From Lepisosteus oculatus (taxonomy: Eukaryota; Chordata; Actinopteri; Semionotiformes; Lepisosteidae): a stretch of DNA of 64,000 nt. Position 1 is the first letter of the stretch, and every line of letters begins with the position of its first letter. The translations under genes were made by a program, and so were the position numbers. Under the pieces are notes generated by a model. That model made no database searches. It saw nothing but the letters and a program-made list of their open reading frames with translations, and had not been told where the DNA came from. Shown in pieces: positions 41,890 through 54,752 of the stretch. The DNA lies in NCBI RefSeq assembly GCF_040954835.1, contig NW_027168298.1:186001-250000 (forward strand), written 5' to 3'.

Positions 41890-43980
41890 TATTTCCTACC
41901 TGAATCTATTCTACTTAAATTATTACATTATACACAATTTGAGTTCATTTTAAAAAGTAAAAGGTAATGAAAGGAATGCATTTTCATAAGAAAGATAATA
42001 CCGATATGCATGTGATAATCTTCCTTATATCATGTAGTGCATCATTTGGACACTTTGTGGGCTTCAAATACAAAGAAAATCATGTTCTATGGTACAAGAT
42101 AAATACAAAACTTAAGCTTTTATTTTAATTAGATTTCTTTATAAAGCATAAGCAATCATTTATTACATCGCTTCTTGAATTAAATCTTTTAACAAGAGGT
42201 AAGACTTCTGTTACATTTAAACCCATGTTTAGCTGTGTTTTTTAGATTTAACTGAACCAATTTCTGTGTGTGATAATGTCCTTGAATTCTGACAACATCA
42301 CACTAAATTACATGATATAAAACAGCTAATGTTTCTAGAGATAAAGTTTCTGAGATGCTTCTAATTACTTTTTATTACCAGGGACCGTTTAATTCACCTT
42401 GTACAGTACTGTAAGACCAAGATGCTTTTTTTAAAAGTTATTTAACATTTTATAGAACTTTGTCTACTATGGCAACATGATGTGCTTGGTGAAACTTGGA
42501 AAAATACTGCTTGGCCACTTATCTTAAGATAAAGATAGGATAAAAGTTTATCTTTTGCACCTACCTGACCCCCAGGGAAGGCCAATGCTTTCTAAGTTGA
42601 TGGTTCCCTACAGTAGACTGTACTTTAATTTCAAAGGTAATGTATATTGACCCAAATCAGTTTTGGAATCCAATCTACTGACGAGATGGAGCACATCCTT
42701 TTTTCAGGATTTTAGCATCATACGTTTGGTATATTTAGTCCCTAATGCTGAAAGAAATGATCATAGAACATTTGGACACTTTGTGGGCTTGAAATACAAA
42801 GCAAATCATGTTCTATGGTACAAGATAAATACAAAACTTAAGCTTTTATTTTAATTAGATTTGTTTATAAAGCATAAGCAATCATTTATTACATTAATAT
42901 ATGTGAAAATAACATTTTAGCATCATACGTTTAGTATATTTAGTCCCTAATGCTGAAAGAAATGATCATAGAACATGACATCTAACCTTACCTGCGGTGT
43001 TTTTAATCCCTATTGCTCAATGCACAGTGAAAGCATTCCATACATGTGTCTGACAATGAGGAATGGGCCCCTGAGACAGTCATTTGCCTGTTTCACAAAT
43101 GATCGTATTTTACTAGAGGTTCTGTTTGGGATTCAGATGTGCATTCGGACAGCAATCCCTTTCAAGAAATGATACGTTCTGGATGAGGTCAAAGGTGCTG
43201 GAACACTGTATCTAGGATGTGTTTGCAGAGACTGTGTGTCTCCTGCTTCAACGCAGTGATAAACAGATGTGCTCCTTTAATTTATTGGTACATGCCCAGG
43301 GCAGTAAGCAGTCTGAGGATTTATTTCCAGATGGCATAGAGCAGTGAAGCAGTGAAGTAGTGCAAAACACTGGATCATTATATTATTAGAATCTATTCTA
43401 CTTAAATTATTACATTATACTCAATTTGAGTTCATTTTAAAAAGTAAAAGGTAATGAAAGGAATGCATTTTCATAAGAAAGATAATACCGATATGCATGT
43501 GATAATCTTCCTTATATCATGTAGTGCCTCATTTGGACACTTTGTGGGCTTGAAATACAAAGAAAATCATGTTCTATGGTACAAGATAAATACAAAACTT
43601 AAGCTTTTATTTTAATTAGATTTGTTTATAAAGCATAAGCAATCATTTATTACATTAATATATGTGAAAATAACATTTTAGCATCATATGTTTAGTATAT
43701 TTAGTCCCTAATGCCGAAAGAAATGATCATTTGTTTAACATGCACGGGTCTGTCTCAAAGGATGCAGTACTCCTGAAGGGCCTCAAACCCTACATTTCGG
43801 ATGCCTAGCTGTATCCCTCACATGTGGCACCTCAGAATGACTTCTAACCTTACCTGTGGTGTATTCAGTCCCTATTGCTCAATGCACGGTGTACATACTG
43901 CATACATGTGTCTTGAGAATGAGGAATGGGCCCCTGAGACAGTCATTTGCCTGTTTCATAAACAGGGACCTGGACCTAGA
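41890..43980 (+). repeat. AT-rich block with several copies of the ~210-bp module
   Basis: Contains direct repeats of a segment with ATTCTACTTAAATTATTACA and AAATACAAAGAAAATCATGT (about 41905-42170, 42770-42960 and 43390-43730), inverse to 2140-2310 and direct to 22430-22720. The 210-bp module occurs at 42965-43200 and, truncated, at 43830-43960, where it joins the Ile tRNA flank. A roughly 500-bp AT-rich stretch (42180-42660) is unlike the rest. No gene is seen. Confidence 0.75.
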
Positions 43981-43982
43981 CC

Positions 43983-44056
43983 TGGCCCGTACAGGGCTCA
44001 AACCCGCGACCTTGGCGTTATTAGCACCACGCTCTAACCAACTGAGCTAACCGGCC
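43983..44056 (-). tRNA. tRNA-Ile (AAT)
   Basis: All stems are good (GGCCGGT/ACGGGCC, with the single mismatch also present in mammalian Ile genes), with anticodon AAT in CTAATAA. The T-loop is TTTGAGC rather than TTCGAGC, so the B box is slightly weakened, and the usual downstream T4 run is replaced by AGGTCTAGGTCC. Confidence 0.9.
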
Positions 44057-44606
44057 TCATGACAGTGCTCCTCTCTGTGCTGCAAAAAATCAAACTCAGG
44101 GAATTTCTTTTGTCCTCCTTTGAATAGAAAGCCGTGTAATCAGTGTACGGGCTTTCTCGTGCAGTTTCATGGTTCTTGTAACCCAAATCCTACACTGGCC
44201 TGAAGTGCCCCCCCATTTCACAGCATTTTTCAGCTGATTTAAAATGTACCTAAAGGAGAAGCATTATTGAAGACCATCAATTACCAAGAGCTTTTGTCAA
44301 AGGTTTTGGTGGTCATTTTGAATGACCACAGAGCGCTGTGACCTCGGTTTTATCCAAAAAGACAGCGCCCTTTTACAACACAGCATCTCCGTCACTATAC
44401 TGGGGCATTGGGACCCGCACAGACCTCAGGGTGAGCGCCCCCCCGCCGGCACCATTAACACCGCTTCCAGCTGGAAGCTTTGTTTTTCCCTGTAGCTCAC
44501 CCTCATCCGGATTCTGACCTGGCTCACACCTGCTTAGCTTCAGTGGGTTTTCAGTTGCGAGTTGCAAGGGGATGCAAGTGATGGAGCTGCTCGCTGCAAA
44601 AGCCAC

Positions 44607-44677
44607 TGCATTGGCCGGGAATCGAACCCGAGCCTCCCGCGTGGCAGGCGAGAATTCTACCACTGAACCACCAATGC
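44607..44677 (-). tRNA. tRNA-Gly (GCC)
   Basis: 71 nt, essentially the vertebrate consensus: GCATTGGTGGTTCAGTGGTA, anticodon GCC, T arm CTCGGGTTCGATTCCCGG. A T4 run lies about 9 nt past the 3' end. It looks fully functional and is the best-preserved tRNA in this part of the array. Confidence 0.96.
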
Positions 44678-44890
44678 TCAATGCCTGTCCCTTCAAAAAA
44701 GACGCTTTTTTGGTGCTCTGTGCAAAACGCGTCGACATCTGCTTCCAGCTGCAAAATGCCATTTGCGGACGCTGAAGAACTTATTTCCAAGGCAGCGGGT
44801 ACAAGCGATTGGGCGTTTTAAAACCACCAGGAACAGCAAAGAGGCACGCTTCTTTGCTTGTGCCGAAACACACCGACTGAAGGCGGACAA

Positions 44891-44972
44891 CGTAGTCGGC
44901 AAGATTGGAACCTGTGCGGGGAGACCCCAATGGATTTCTAGTCCATCGCCTTAACCACTCAGCCACGACTAC
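44891..44972 (-). tRNA. tRNA-Ser (AGA)
   Basis: An 82-nt class II tRNA with acceptor GTAGTCG/CGACTAC perfect, anticodon AGA, variable arm GGGGTCTCCCC and G discriminator. The T-loop is TTCCAAT (G57 changed) with one T-stem mismatch, so the B box is weakened. No near T4 run. The only AGA member; sister genes carry CGA or TGA. Confidence 0.9.
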
Positions 44973-46240
44973 AGCAAGCCCCACCGCCGCTGCGTTCTTG
45001 CTACAATCTTACCTGGATCGCGAGGCGCCAGCGGAAGCCTATTTCAAAGTCGTTCTCCGTTTCAAAAAAACATTTCCAAAATACAAGCCTTGCAGACAGA
45101 CACGCCTCAGAGGACTTAAGGGTGGCTTCATGTCGGAATGATAAAGTCTCCCCGTCCGGACATGAAAATGCCACTTTGTTACACACAAAAAAAGAATCAA
45201 CAACAGAGAAATGCCCACAAGCATTTGAAAAGCCGCACCACGTCGCACTTGAAATAGCTCTTACATTAGTGGTAGACACAGGAATCGCCTTTTTATTTAC
45301 GCTCTTACCAACGCGATGGAAAGCAAAACAAAGCAAAGCAGAGCAAAACAAAACGAACAAACGAAAACCCTCACGTCCCGCACTTGCATATAACGCCGTT
45401 ACGTGCCCAAGCGGTATTGTACGTCATCCTAGCACTGCACCCCGGGGCGTAAGGTATATGGGAACGAGCACACGCCACGAATCGTCTCGAATCACTCCCT
45501 ACAGCTGTAAGGCGCCTTGAAGCCTGCACCCCCAACATTCTTCTTTGCGCATCTGTGAAAGGTAAACTCTTGAGCAAACTCTGAACCAGCTCTAAGGAAA
45601 CTAATCCGATTAGACGTTACTTTGACTCATCTTTTTACTCTCAGTGCTGGATTGCTCAAACTCCTGCTAGGGTTAGGGTTAGCATTCACACGCTACTTAG
45701 ACACTTTGTTTACGCTCAGTGCTGGATTTTGGGAACTTCAGGACGAGTGGGAATTTTCTCCTATCTGTCAATTCTGTTTTGTTTTGGAGACTCTTGGCTG
45801 CCTATATTGTACAGTGCAGCGTGAAGGAAACATTTTCCAAAACTGTGTCAGCTCAAAAGTTGTAAGAAAACCTCTCCAGCTGCTTTACCTCTCTTCATTT
45901 TTGTCATTTAATGTGACAATCGATGTATAACTGGAGCCTCACATATGCAAATGGTGAGGCTCCAGTTCGACACCACTTTACAGTATATGACAAAAGCATG
46001 GCAGACTGTGCCGGACCAGCTGGTAACTTCCGCTTATTTTGACCATATTAAACATTGGAAATCTTCCCACTTGCATTTGTGACACTTGATTTTGGCTCCA
46101 CCTAAGACACTCTTAAATCTTCAAACACTTTTCTCTTCTCCCGCAACACTCTTGTCTGTCGGCACTGTGTGGCAGCGTTGCAGGACAACCCATCTCACCA
46201 CGGAAAGGAACCTAACAGCTTTGGTAAGAGAGGAGAAAAG
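44973..46240. other. Ser flank and Ile flank, no gene seen
   Basis: 45000-45620 is the Ser-gene 5' flank, like 61640-62200. 45640-46240 includes a short telomere-like GGGTTAGGGTTAG and the Ile flank inverse to 21675-22000. No gene is seen. Confidence 0.7.
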
Positions 46241-46244
46241 GACA

Positions 46245-46318
46245 TGGCCCGTACGGGGCTCGAACCCGCGACCTTGGCGTTATTAGCACCACGCTCTAAC
46301 CAACTGAGCTAACCGGCC
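46245..46318 (-). tRNA. tRNA-Ile (AAT)
   Basis: Matches the Ile(AAT) consensus with a perfect B box (GGTTCGAGCCC), canonical A box, and a T4 run about 7 nt downstream. The best-kept of the three Ile genes. It duplicates 43983 at an offset of 2262 bp. Confidence 0.95.
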
Positions 46319-46835
46319 TAATGACAGTGCCCCTCTCTGTGCTGCAAAAAATCGAACTCAGGGAATTTCTTTTGTCCTCCTTTGAATAGAAAGCCGTGTA
46401 ATTCAGTGTACGGGCTTTCTCATGCAGTTTCATGGTTTCACAGCATTATTCAGCTGATTTTAAATGTACCTAAAGGAGAAACATTATTGAAGACCATCAA
46501 TTACCAAGAGCTTTTGTCAAAGGTTTTGGTGGTCATTTTTAATGACCACAGAGCACTATGACCTCGGTTTTACATCTCATCCAAAAGACAGCGCCCTTTT
46601 ACAACAGAGCTTCTCCGTCACTATATTGGGAGATTGGGACCCGCACAGACCTCAGGGTGAGCGCCTCCCCGCTGGCCCCATTAACACCACTTCCAGCTGG
46701 AAGCTTTGTTTTTCCCTGTAGCTCACCCTCATCCAGGTACTGACCTGGCTCACACCTGCTTAGCTTCAGTGGGTTTTCAGTTGCGAGTTGCAAAAGTTGG
46801 GATGCAAGTGATGGAGCCGTTCGCTGCAAAAGCCA

Positions 46836-46902
46836 CTGGCCAGGAATCGAAACCAAGCCTCCTGCGTGGCAGGCGAGAGTTCTAACAATGAACCACCAAT
46901 GC
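46836..46902 (-). pseudogene. tRNA-Gly (GCC), 3' acceptor partly deleted
   Basis: Counterpart of 44607. The GCC anticodon arm is kept, but five bases of the 3' acceptor strand are deleted (GGCCAGTGG instead of GGCCAATGCAGTGG), the D loop is altered (TTCATTGTTAG) and the T stem is mismatched (CTTGGTTTCG). Not functional. Confidence 0.87.
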
Positions 46903-47143
46903 TCAATGCCTGTACCTTCAAAAAAGACGCTTTTTTGGTGCTGTGTGCAAAAAGCGTCGACATCTACTTCCAGCTGCAAAATGCCATCCGCGGACGCTGT
47001 GAATTTATTTATTTAGACACCGCTCAGAATCCCCTGTAAGATTCTCCTTCAATTCCGTTTTGCAGTGCTTTAGCTCTTTCAAAAGGCTTCGCTTTGCTAG
47101 TCACAATCCAAGGCTTGTGACAGCATTTGAAAACACTTGCCAC

Positions 47144-47215
47144 TGCGTTGGCCAGGAATCAAATCCGGGTCAACTGCTTGGAAGGTAGCTATGCTCACCA
47201 CTATACCACCAACAC
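47144..47215 (-). tRNA. tRNA-Gly (TCC)
   Basis: 72 nt with anticodon TCC. The acceptor GTGTTGG/CCAACGC pairs with one T-G wobble, and the A box is canonical. The anticodon stem has a C-A mismatch (GCTAC/GCAGT) and the T-loop is TTTGATT. A T4 run follows at about 12 nt. Possibly functional. Confidence 0.88.
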
Positions 47216-47570
47216 ATGCCCGGGGGAGCCCTCCAGGACACCACCAGAGAATGCTCACGATTTCAGAAGCTGTCTCCGGGACGTGCTGATTCCACACATC
47301 CTGAATAAATCATGTTATTGTTAGTTGCTGTAGCTAGACGTTCAAATGAGTTTCATGGCCAGATGGACTGTTTCCTCAAGTGGTATAGTATTGCAGTAAG
47401 ACAGCACGATGCCTGCAAGACTATGTCACGCTAAACGCCACAGATTGTGTTTGTCCGTTCGTGTCAGTCGTCCTGCAGCCACGGGAAGTGGGACACAAAC
47501 ATGCTGCAATGCTTTCAAGACATTAGGATTTGTTTGTGCAACATCCGAGAAGAGTACTTGTGGCTTGAAT

Positions 47571-47597
47571 GTGACTGAGCAAGGTGTTTAAAGACAG
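47571..47597 (+). pseudogene. U4 3' end and 3' box fragment
   Basis: GACTGAGCAAGG followed by GTTTAAAGACAGA matches the end and 3' box of U4 at 39165-39189. The rest of U4 is absent, having been replaced by Gly-module sequence upstream. Confidence 0.8.
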
Positions 47598-50571
47598 AGA
47601 CTGAAAACTGTTAAAGGATGAGTCAAAGTAACGTCTAATCGGATTAGTTTCCTTAGAGCTGGTTCAGAGTTTGCTCAAGAGTTTACCTTTCACAGATGCG
47701 CAAAGAAGAATGTTGGGGGTGCACGCTTCAAGGCGCCTTACAGCTGTAGGGAGTGATTTCAGACGATTCGTGGCGTGTGCTCATTCCCATATACCGTACG
47801 CCCCGGGGTGCAGTGCTAGGATGACGTACAATACCGCTTGGGCACGTAACGGCGTTATATGCAAGTGCGGGACGTGAGGGTTTTGCGTTTGTTCGTTTTG
47901 TTTTGCTCTGCTTTGCTTTGTTTTGCTTTCCATCGCGTTGGTAAGAGCGTAAATAAAAAGGCGATTCCTGTGTCGACCACTAATGTAAGAGCTATTTCAA
48001 GTGCGCCGTGGTGCGGCTTTTCAAATGCTTAACAGGATGATTTTGCATGCACGCGTGCTTTCATGCAGTCGTGTGTGCAACCATGTCTGCTTACGTGCAA
48101 ACGGGCGTGGTTTCATGTATGCAAAAAACTTTCCTGGGCTCTTCTGAAGCACATAAAATTATTTGGAGATATACATTTGTCTTATTTTCCTCTTAGGCTC
48201 TAGAATTGATAACTTTTTTTTCATTTTTGGCATTTTTCATCATTTTCCAGAAAGTGGTTGCAAGCCCAATATCATGCGAAGAAACTTCAGGATTCGGGGA
48301 TCAGTCAATGGATTTTCTTCAAAGTTGGATTTTTGCACTCTGTGGACCAAGAGATGTTGTTCTATAATGTTTTTTTTTTTCAAATTTAAAAATATCATTT
48401 TTTCATGGAGCTTTGAATGGGATGGATTCACCCTCCTTTAGCCAGGACAGAGCTCCAGGAGCCTGGGTAGGATTCTAGCTTTCTCCCCTTGCAGGCACCT
48501 GGCACAGAAGACAATATTTTTTTCCTTAAAATCTTTTTTTTTGTGTTCCTTGTTGTTCCAAACTTAATTTTAATCACTTTTAATTAGAGATTTTATCAAA
48601 AATAGTGCAATAAATGACTAATTTCACAAAAATTAATGTAATATAAAACGGATGTTTTCAACTTTATTGTAGTGTTTTAGAAACTAATATGTCTTCAAAA
48701 ATGGTTGTTTTTCACTCCTATGAATGAAAACTGTTGTTATATGATGTTTTTTTTTTCAAATTTTAAATGATCATTTTTTCATGGAGCTTTGAAGGGGATG
48801 GATTCACCCTCCTTTAGCCAGGACAGAGCTCCAGGAGCCTGGGTAGGATTCTAGCTTTCTCCCCTTGCAGGCACCTGGCACAGAAGACATCATTTTTTTC
48901 CTTAAAATCTTTTTTTTTGTGTTCCTTGTTGCTCCAAACTTAATTCTATTCACTTTTAATTAGAGATTATATTAAAAATAGTGCAAGAAATGACTAATTT
49001 CACTAAAAATACTAAAAGTAATATAAAACTGATGTTTTTAACTTTATTGTAGTGTTTTAGAAACTAAAATGTCTTCAAAAATGGTTATTTTTCACTCCTA
49101 GGAATGAAAGCTGTTGTTATATGATGTTTATTTTCAAATTTTGAAAAAGCAAAGAATTCTAGCTTTCTCCCCTTGCAGGCATCGGACACAGAGAACCTCA
49201 TGGTTTTCCTAAAAATCATTTTTTATGTTCCCTGGTGTTCCAAACTTAGTTTTAATCAATTTTAATTTGTTATGTTACAAACAGGGTAATAAAGTCTTAA
49301 TTGGACTATAACTAATGTCATATTGTCTGCTACAAAACTGATATTTTCAGCTCTATTGTAGAGATTCTAGAATCAACTAATAAAGAATTGAAATAAAAAA
49401 AGGGCATAAGAAGACATTACCAACAACGACCACATGATGGAGATATTGTCTAGACATTACCAACAACGACCACAAGATGGAGATATTGTCTAGACATTAC
49501 CAACAACGACCACAAGATGGAGATATTTTCCAAAGAGGCAAGAGGGGCAAAGCTGCGATAAGGTAAAATCATTTTTTGAAAGAGATTGTTGTCAGAATGC
49601 ACATCCGTATCCCAAACAGAATCTCTAGTAAAATATGATCATTTGTGAAACAGGCAAATGAGTGTCAGCTACAATATGATTGCTACATATCTGCATTTGT
49701 TGGTATTTAAGGAGTAAGAGTGCAGGTTTAAACCTGCGATCCAGTGTGTTGAAGAATTTCACAACACTACCTCTAGCACATATGGAAATAAATCCTCATA
49801 ATGATTATTGCCCTGGGCATGTACCAAAAAATCAGTGAGCATATATATATATATATCACTGGGTTGAAGCTAGAAACACAGAATAACTGCAAACACATCC
49901 TAAATACAGTGTTCCAGCACCTTTGACCTCATCCAGAACGTATCATTTCTTGAAAGGGATTGCTGTCCGAATGCACATCTGAATCCCAAACAGAATCTCT
50001 AGTAAAATACGATCATTTGTGAAACAGGCAAATGACTGTCTCAGGGGCCCATTTCTCATTGTCAGACACATGTATGCAATGCTTTCACTGTGCATTGAGC
50101 AATAGGGATCAAAAACACCGCAGGTAAGGTTAGAAGTCATGTTCTATGATCATTTCTTTCAGCATTAGAGACTAAATATACTAAACGTATGATGCTAAAA
50201 TGTTATTTTTACATATATTAATGTAATAAATGATTGCTTATGCTTTATAAACAAATCTAATTATAATAAAAGCTTAAGTTTTGTATTTATCTTGTACCAT
50301 AGAACATGATTTTCTTTGTATTTCAAGCCCACAAAGTGTCCAAATGATGCACCTTTGACCTCATCCAGAACGTATCATTTCTTGAAAGGGATTGCTGTCC
50401 GAATGCACATCTGAATCCCAAACAGAATCTCTAGTAAAATACGATCATTTGTGAAACAGGCAAATGACTGTCTCAGGGGCCCATTTCTCATTGTCAGACA
50501 CATGTATGCAATGCTTTCACTGTGCATTGAGCAATAGGGATCAAAAACAGAATGGAAACAGACATGGAAAC

Positions 50572-50653
50572 CAACAAGGATGGGATTTGAACCCATGCGT
50601 GCAAAGCACAATGGATTAGCAATCCATCGCCTTAACCACTCGGCCACCTCGTT
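50572..50653 (-). tRNA. tRNA-Ser (GCT)
   Basis: Near-identical to 2540-2621. The acceptor AACGAGG/CCTTGTT pairs fully with one wobble; anticodon GCT; G discriminator. It is the inverted-repeat partner of the GGT-bearing gene at 37523. Confidence 0.92.
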
Positions 50654-51031
50654 AACAAAACTGGGCTGTCCCAACTGGGTTGGCGCGCTCCAGATGATCT
50701 TTTTCTTTTTTTTCCCTCGTACTCGAGGGTCATTTTCCTGTTCCACATGCGATTTCAACATTTTCCTTGGGAGATGTCAAGCCAGCAAGCCACTGCTGTG
50801 GTTCAGTGGCCAGCGTGGAGTTCAGTGGCCCTGTTGTACACAGAAAGCACATTGAGCTCCTTGGACATGAAAAGTTCCAGATAAAAGCCATTTGTCATCC
50901 TTTCTCTTGGTGTCGATGTTGCTATTGTATGTAAAGGTGGCAACTTGCTCAGCGAGCAGGCAGAGCACACACCGAATGCAGATGTGTCTGAGTGGTGTGT
51001 CCAAGTGGCTGCAAAAGGACAGCACTCCCGG

Positions 51032-51105
51032 GGCGCTGTGGCTTAGTTGGTTAAAGCGCCTGTCTAGTAAACAGGAGGCCCTGGGTCTGAATCCCAGTGG
51101 ATAAC
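51032..51105 (+). pseudogene. tRNA-Thr (AGT), damaged acceptor stem
   Basis: Same defect as 3000-3073: 3' strand TGGATAA does not pair with GGCGCTG. Anticodon AGT retained. Partner of the GGT gene at 37070. Confidence 0.85.
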
Positions 51106-52227
51106 CGCCTACGGCTAGACTTAATTAAATGCAAGTATTCATTTCCTGTCTTTAACACGACTTGTTTTTCTTAAAATGGATGCAACTTGCAAAACATGAA
51201 ATACAAACCTTGCTAATCAGCGCTAGCAGCTGGCAAAAAAAAAGAAGTCAGCAATGTTTTTTTTCTTTAACCTTAACCCTGCTAATGGAGAAGAGTTAAA
51301 CGACCGAGTCTATGCAGCTTAAACGGTGCGCACGTCGGGATCTTAGCTGAAAGGGTGGTAAATCACGCTCACCCCAGTCCTTAATCTTTTAAAGAGGATA
51401 CAAAATTGAACCTAGTCGCCACATCACATACATCCTGTTCAATGATAAAAAGGTAACATCTATCCTCGCTCCAGAGTAAATCTCACGTTGAGGGCATATT
51501 TTTTTTCACTTTACCGTGAATCGGGCTCGGCTGCACAGAGGAGAGAGCAGAGCAATGAGGTCATGGGGACAGGGGAGTCACACGCTGGCTGTTTGAACAC
51601 GCGGAAGATCACTGAGGGATCCACAGTATATGGACCCTCCGTGCGCAATCAGTCCGCACTCCGGACTCTGAATCCTGCCATCCGAGTTAAGATCTCGGCA
51701 GAACCTGAAGCGCAGTTCCTTCTTAAAACGTAATCTGGTGAGCATTTCTAGAATCGTACTTGTATAGATGCAGCCTTTAATGTGTTGCTAGGTTAAAATT
51801 GATGACTTCTTGTATTTCAGTAGGCAACTGCCCTCTTGATTTCAGATTGAATTTCTTTATTACAGGGGCGCTTTTATGATGACAGAGTCATGTTCAGGTA
51901 CTTTGCTTGATGGAGGAAGCTCATTTCGGACTCTGTGATCTGCTCACCTGGAAAGGTCTGCTGTACTACTACAAGAGAGAAGTAGAGTCTGGAAGAAGGG
52001 ACAATTTTATGATGCTTTGGAAGGTAGTTTTTTTTTTCTTTGAAATCGAAATGAATCAGAATATCAGAGCAAAAGACAAACTCTTGGTTTGGTTTAAAGA
52101 GATATGGTTTTAAAACAGACAAAATGTAGAAAACAGGTGTTTCTCACTTCTGGAAAAGAATGGACCGGGGTATTTTACTAGTTGCAGTGCTGAGCTCACC
52201 GGGTTGCAGTCCTGCAGTGTTGCACCA

Positions 52228-52300
52228 GGGTCAGTGGTGCAATGGATAACACGTTTGACTACGGATCAGGAGATTGTAGGTTCGACTTCTGCCTGCCTCG
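52228..52300 (+). tRNA. tRNA-Arg (ACG)
   Basis: Anticodon ACG in CTACGGA. The acceptor GGGTCAG/CTGCCTC has one T-C mismatch; the T arm GTAGG-TTCGACT-TCTGC pairs with wobble; a T5 run follows about 6 nt downstream. Partner of the ATG gene at 35837, with which it differs at about nine positions, many at CpG. Confidence 0.87.
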
Positions 52301-53254
52301 GGTCGTTTTTAAACGCATCGGGCTACTCCCTAAGTAGCCTGTGCTACTTACTGTATTGTAATCGTACCCAGTAAGAGATTTCCTTCATGTAAATGAACTG
52401 CACTTGACAGCTTTAGAAAAACACCTGGGCTCAGTACGGTGCTGAGAGCTAATCGTTGCTGTTGTTCTAATTAGCACGCACTGCATCGGCTATGAACCCG
52501 AACTTTTCAATTATTCCGATCAGTAAGTCAACACGTAGTCCACATGAAAGGTAGAAATATTCTCTTGTCTGTCTCTTGTTTGTATAGAACTGAATGTCCC
52601 TGACAATGTACTGTTAGTTTTAATTGAAGAACGGCATTTGTGTTCAAATATACCAGACAAGTTTACGTAACTGCTCATGCGACACTCAGTTGTAATTAGT
52701 CAAGAAATAAAGTCGAACAACAGCTGCGGGTTTGATTCTGAACGTATGAAATTGCAGCGTCTTTTACTTCCATTGACAAATGATAGAGATTCGAAGAGAG
52801 ATCCTTCAGACCAGCAAGCAAACCCACGGCTATTTCGGTTTTCTATCTAGGCAACGTTGGTGTCTGCAATAGCATACATGAAAGCGTGATGCAATTTCTG
52901 TGGCTACATTTGTTGCACGTCATGCACAGTAAGAGTGTTTCTAACACCAAATAAAAAGTCAACAATTAGCGATCACGCCTTCTCAGTTAACCCACTGAAA
53001 CCCTTGCTGTTAACAGTTCTTTAATGCGTGCTTTACGAGCACCTACATATCGTGTCGGTTCTTTCAGCTTTATTCATTAGGTTTTCAAAGGCATAAGTAG
53101 AGCACCAGAGGTGCGAACGCAGAACGTATGGTAATCTGAAGAATTGCTTTCCATGGCAGCGGGTCCAAGCGATTTAACGTTTTTATAGTACCGGGAAAGG
53201 AGAAGCGGCACTTTGCCTTTGCCGCGCAGGCACAAGGCGACGTGCGGCAGACGC
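52301..53254. repeat. Array spacer, no gene seen
   Basis: Reverse of 34883-35836. No recognisable gene. Confidence 0.7.
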
Positions 53255-53336
53255 AGGAGTCGGCAAGTTCCGAACCTGCGCGGGGAGTCCCTAACGCATT
53301 TCGAATCCGTCGCCTTAACCACTCGGCCATGACAAA
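53255..53336 (-). tRNA. tRNA-Ser (CGA), weakened
   Basis: Partner of 34801. Loop TTCGAAA with anticodon CGA, D arm GGCCGAGTGGTTAAGGC intact, variable arm GGGACTCCCC. The outer acceptor pairs are mismatched and the T-loop is TTCGGAA, so function is doubtful. The only aligned arm pair in which the anticodon is unchanged. Confidence 0.8.
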
Positions 53337-54752
53337 AGCGAGCTCGCTGCCGCCGCATTCCTCCTAAAATCTAACACGGAGTGCGAGGTGGCTGCGGAAA
53401 CCTTTTTAAAGTCGCTCTCCGTTAAAAAAAAAAAAAACCTTTCACAAGATTCGTGCCGGCAGACAGACACGCCTCAGGGTTTAAGGCTGGCTTCACGTTC
53501 AAATGATAAAGTCCCCCAGTCCGGATGTCAAAATGCAACTTTGGCAGACAGAAAAAACAGCAACAAACCACAAATGTGGAAAAGGATTTTACAAGCTGCA
53601 CCACACTGCACTTTCAAAAGCATTTACATTCGTGTTAGACGCAGGAATTGCCTTTGATTTGCGCGCTTACGAACGCCATGGAAAACGAAACAAAACTAAA
53701 GCCCTCAGCTCCTGCACTTGATTATAATGCCGTTACGTGTCGAAGCAGGAATTTACGTCATCCTACCACTGCAACACGGGGAATAGAGGGAAATGAGCAC
53801 AATCTACGAATTGTCTCTAAACAGTCCCTACAGTTGTAAGACGCCTGGAAGCGTGCACCCCCATCATTAATCTTTGCGCATCTGTGCAAGGTAAACTCTG
53901 GAGCAGTCTCTGAAACGGCTCAAAGGAAACACGTGATTGATTCCATGTGCATCTGGGGTTCATTTCTTATTTACATTTAATTCAAGGGAAAGGCTTGGGT
54001 CAGTTTCAGACGGCCTCCAACAGCGAGATTCAAGCGCCCCACCTTCAGCCCAATCTGCGCCGCCAGAACGCCAACGGCTCCTCTGGTCTCTGGGGTGCGG
54101 TTGTGACCCTGTAACCTAAAGTGTTGGTGGCAGACAAATGGAGACTAACAGGTGATGTCCTAGGACATGACTACATTGTGACACTCGGTGGGGATGGTGA
54201 CCATTGCTTGGAAAAGAGTGCGAGGCCCCTTTAGAAAAACATTTTGTTAACAGGCATTCTGCCTCAGCCTAAACACCTATAGCTTGCAAAGCGCATGCTA
54301 TTAGACAGGCACCTCTGAAAGACCTTAAGAGTCTCTTAAACTAGTGATAGTAAGGTGTTCCCAATGGGCGATGTTTGGCTTTCAAATCATCTGTCTGTGG
54401 AAGCGCCGAGATGCAGCTGTTTAAGGCTTAGAAGCAGCTGACTGTTTCACTAGCTAGCTGATTACTGTCAGTCAGGGAGCTCAGAGGTGAAAAGCCTGTC
54501 TGAGAGACAATTCGCCGTTGTTCAGTTCAATATGTTCCGTACCAGCTCGGCGCACCTGAGATCATCTTGGTAGCCGTGTAGCTCAGATGAGTGAGAGCGT
54601 GTCTGTGTGTACCACCGTGATTGGATGCCGGTCCTTCTCAGGTCACAGTAAACCTTCTGCTGCCTAACTTTCCTAATTTTGGGGATCCCTTTGTAAAAGC
54701 AAAGGAAAAAAAAAACTGGCTCTTCATCAGCATGATCGACCCAACCCAGTGT
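53337..54752. other. Array spacer, no gene seen
   Basis: Reverse of 33384-34800: Ser-gene 5' flank, then spacer. Nothing gene-like was recognised. Confidence 0.7.

Larger units (their letters stand above)
47010..47600 (+). repeat. tRNA-Gly module, fourth copy, ending in U4 3' debris
   Basis: Direct repeat of 38195-38740 with the Gly gene at 47144. At about 47570 it jumps to the last few bases of U4 and its 3' box, having lost U4 itself. Confidence 0.85.
48032..51890. repeat. Segmental duplication, copy 2
   Basis: Direct counterpart of 1-3850. To the left it joins a Ser-flank fragment (47650-48030). To the right it continues through the Thr flank without the LTR fossil, so this copy shows the state before the fossil-associated rearrangement. 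It includes the triplet of 40-bp units (49413-49532) and two 210-bp modules. Confidence 0.9.

Noticed and set aside
45669-45682. Telomere-like GGGTTAGGGTTAG
   Set aside because: Only about two units, in the middle of array spacer; too short to call an interstitial telomere repeat.
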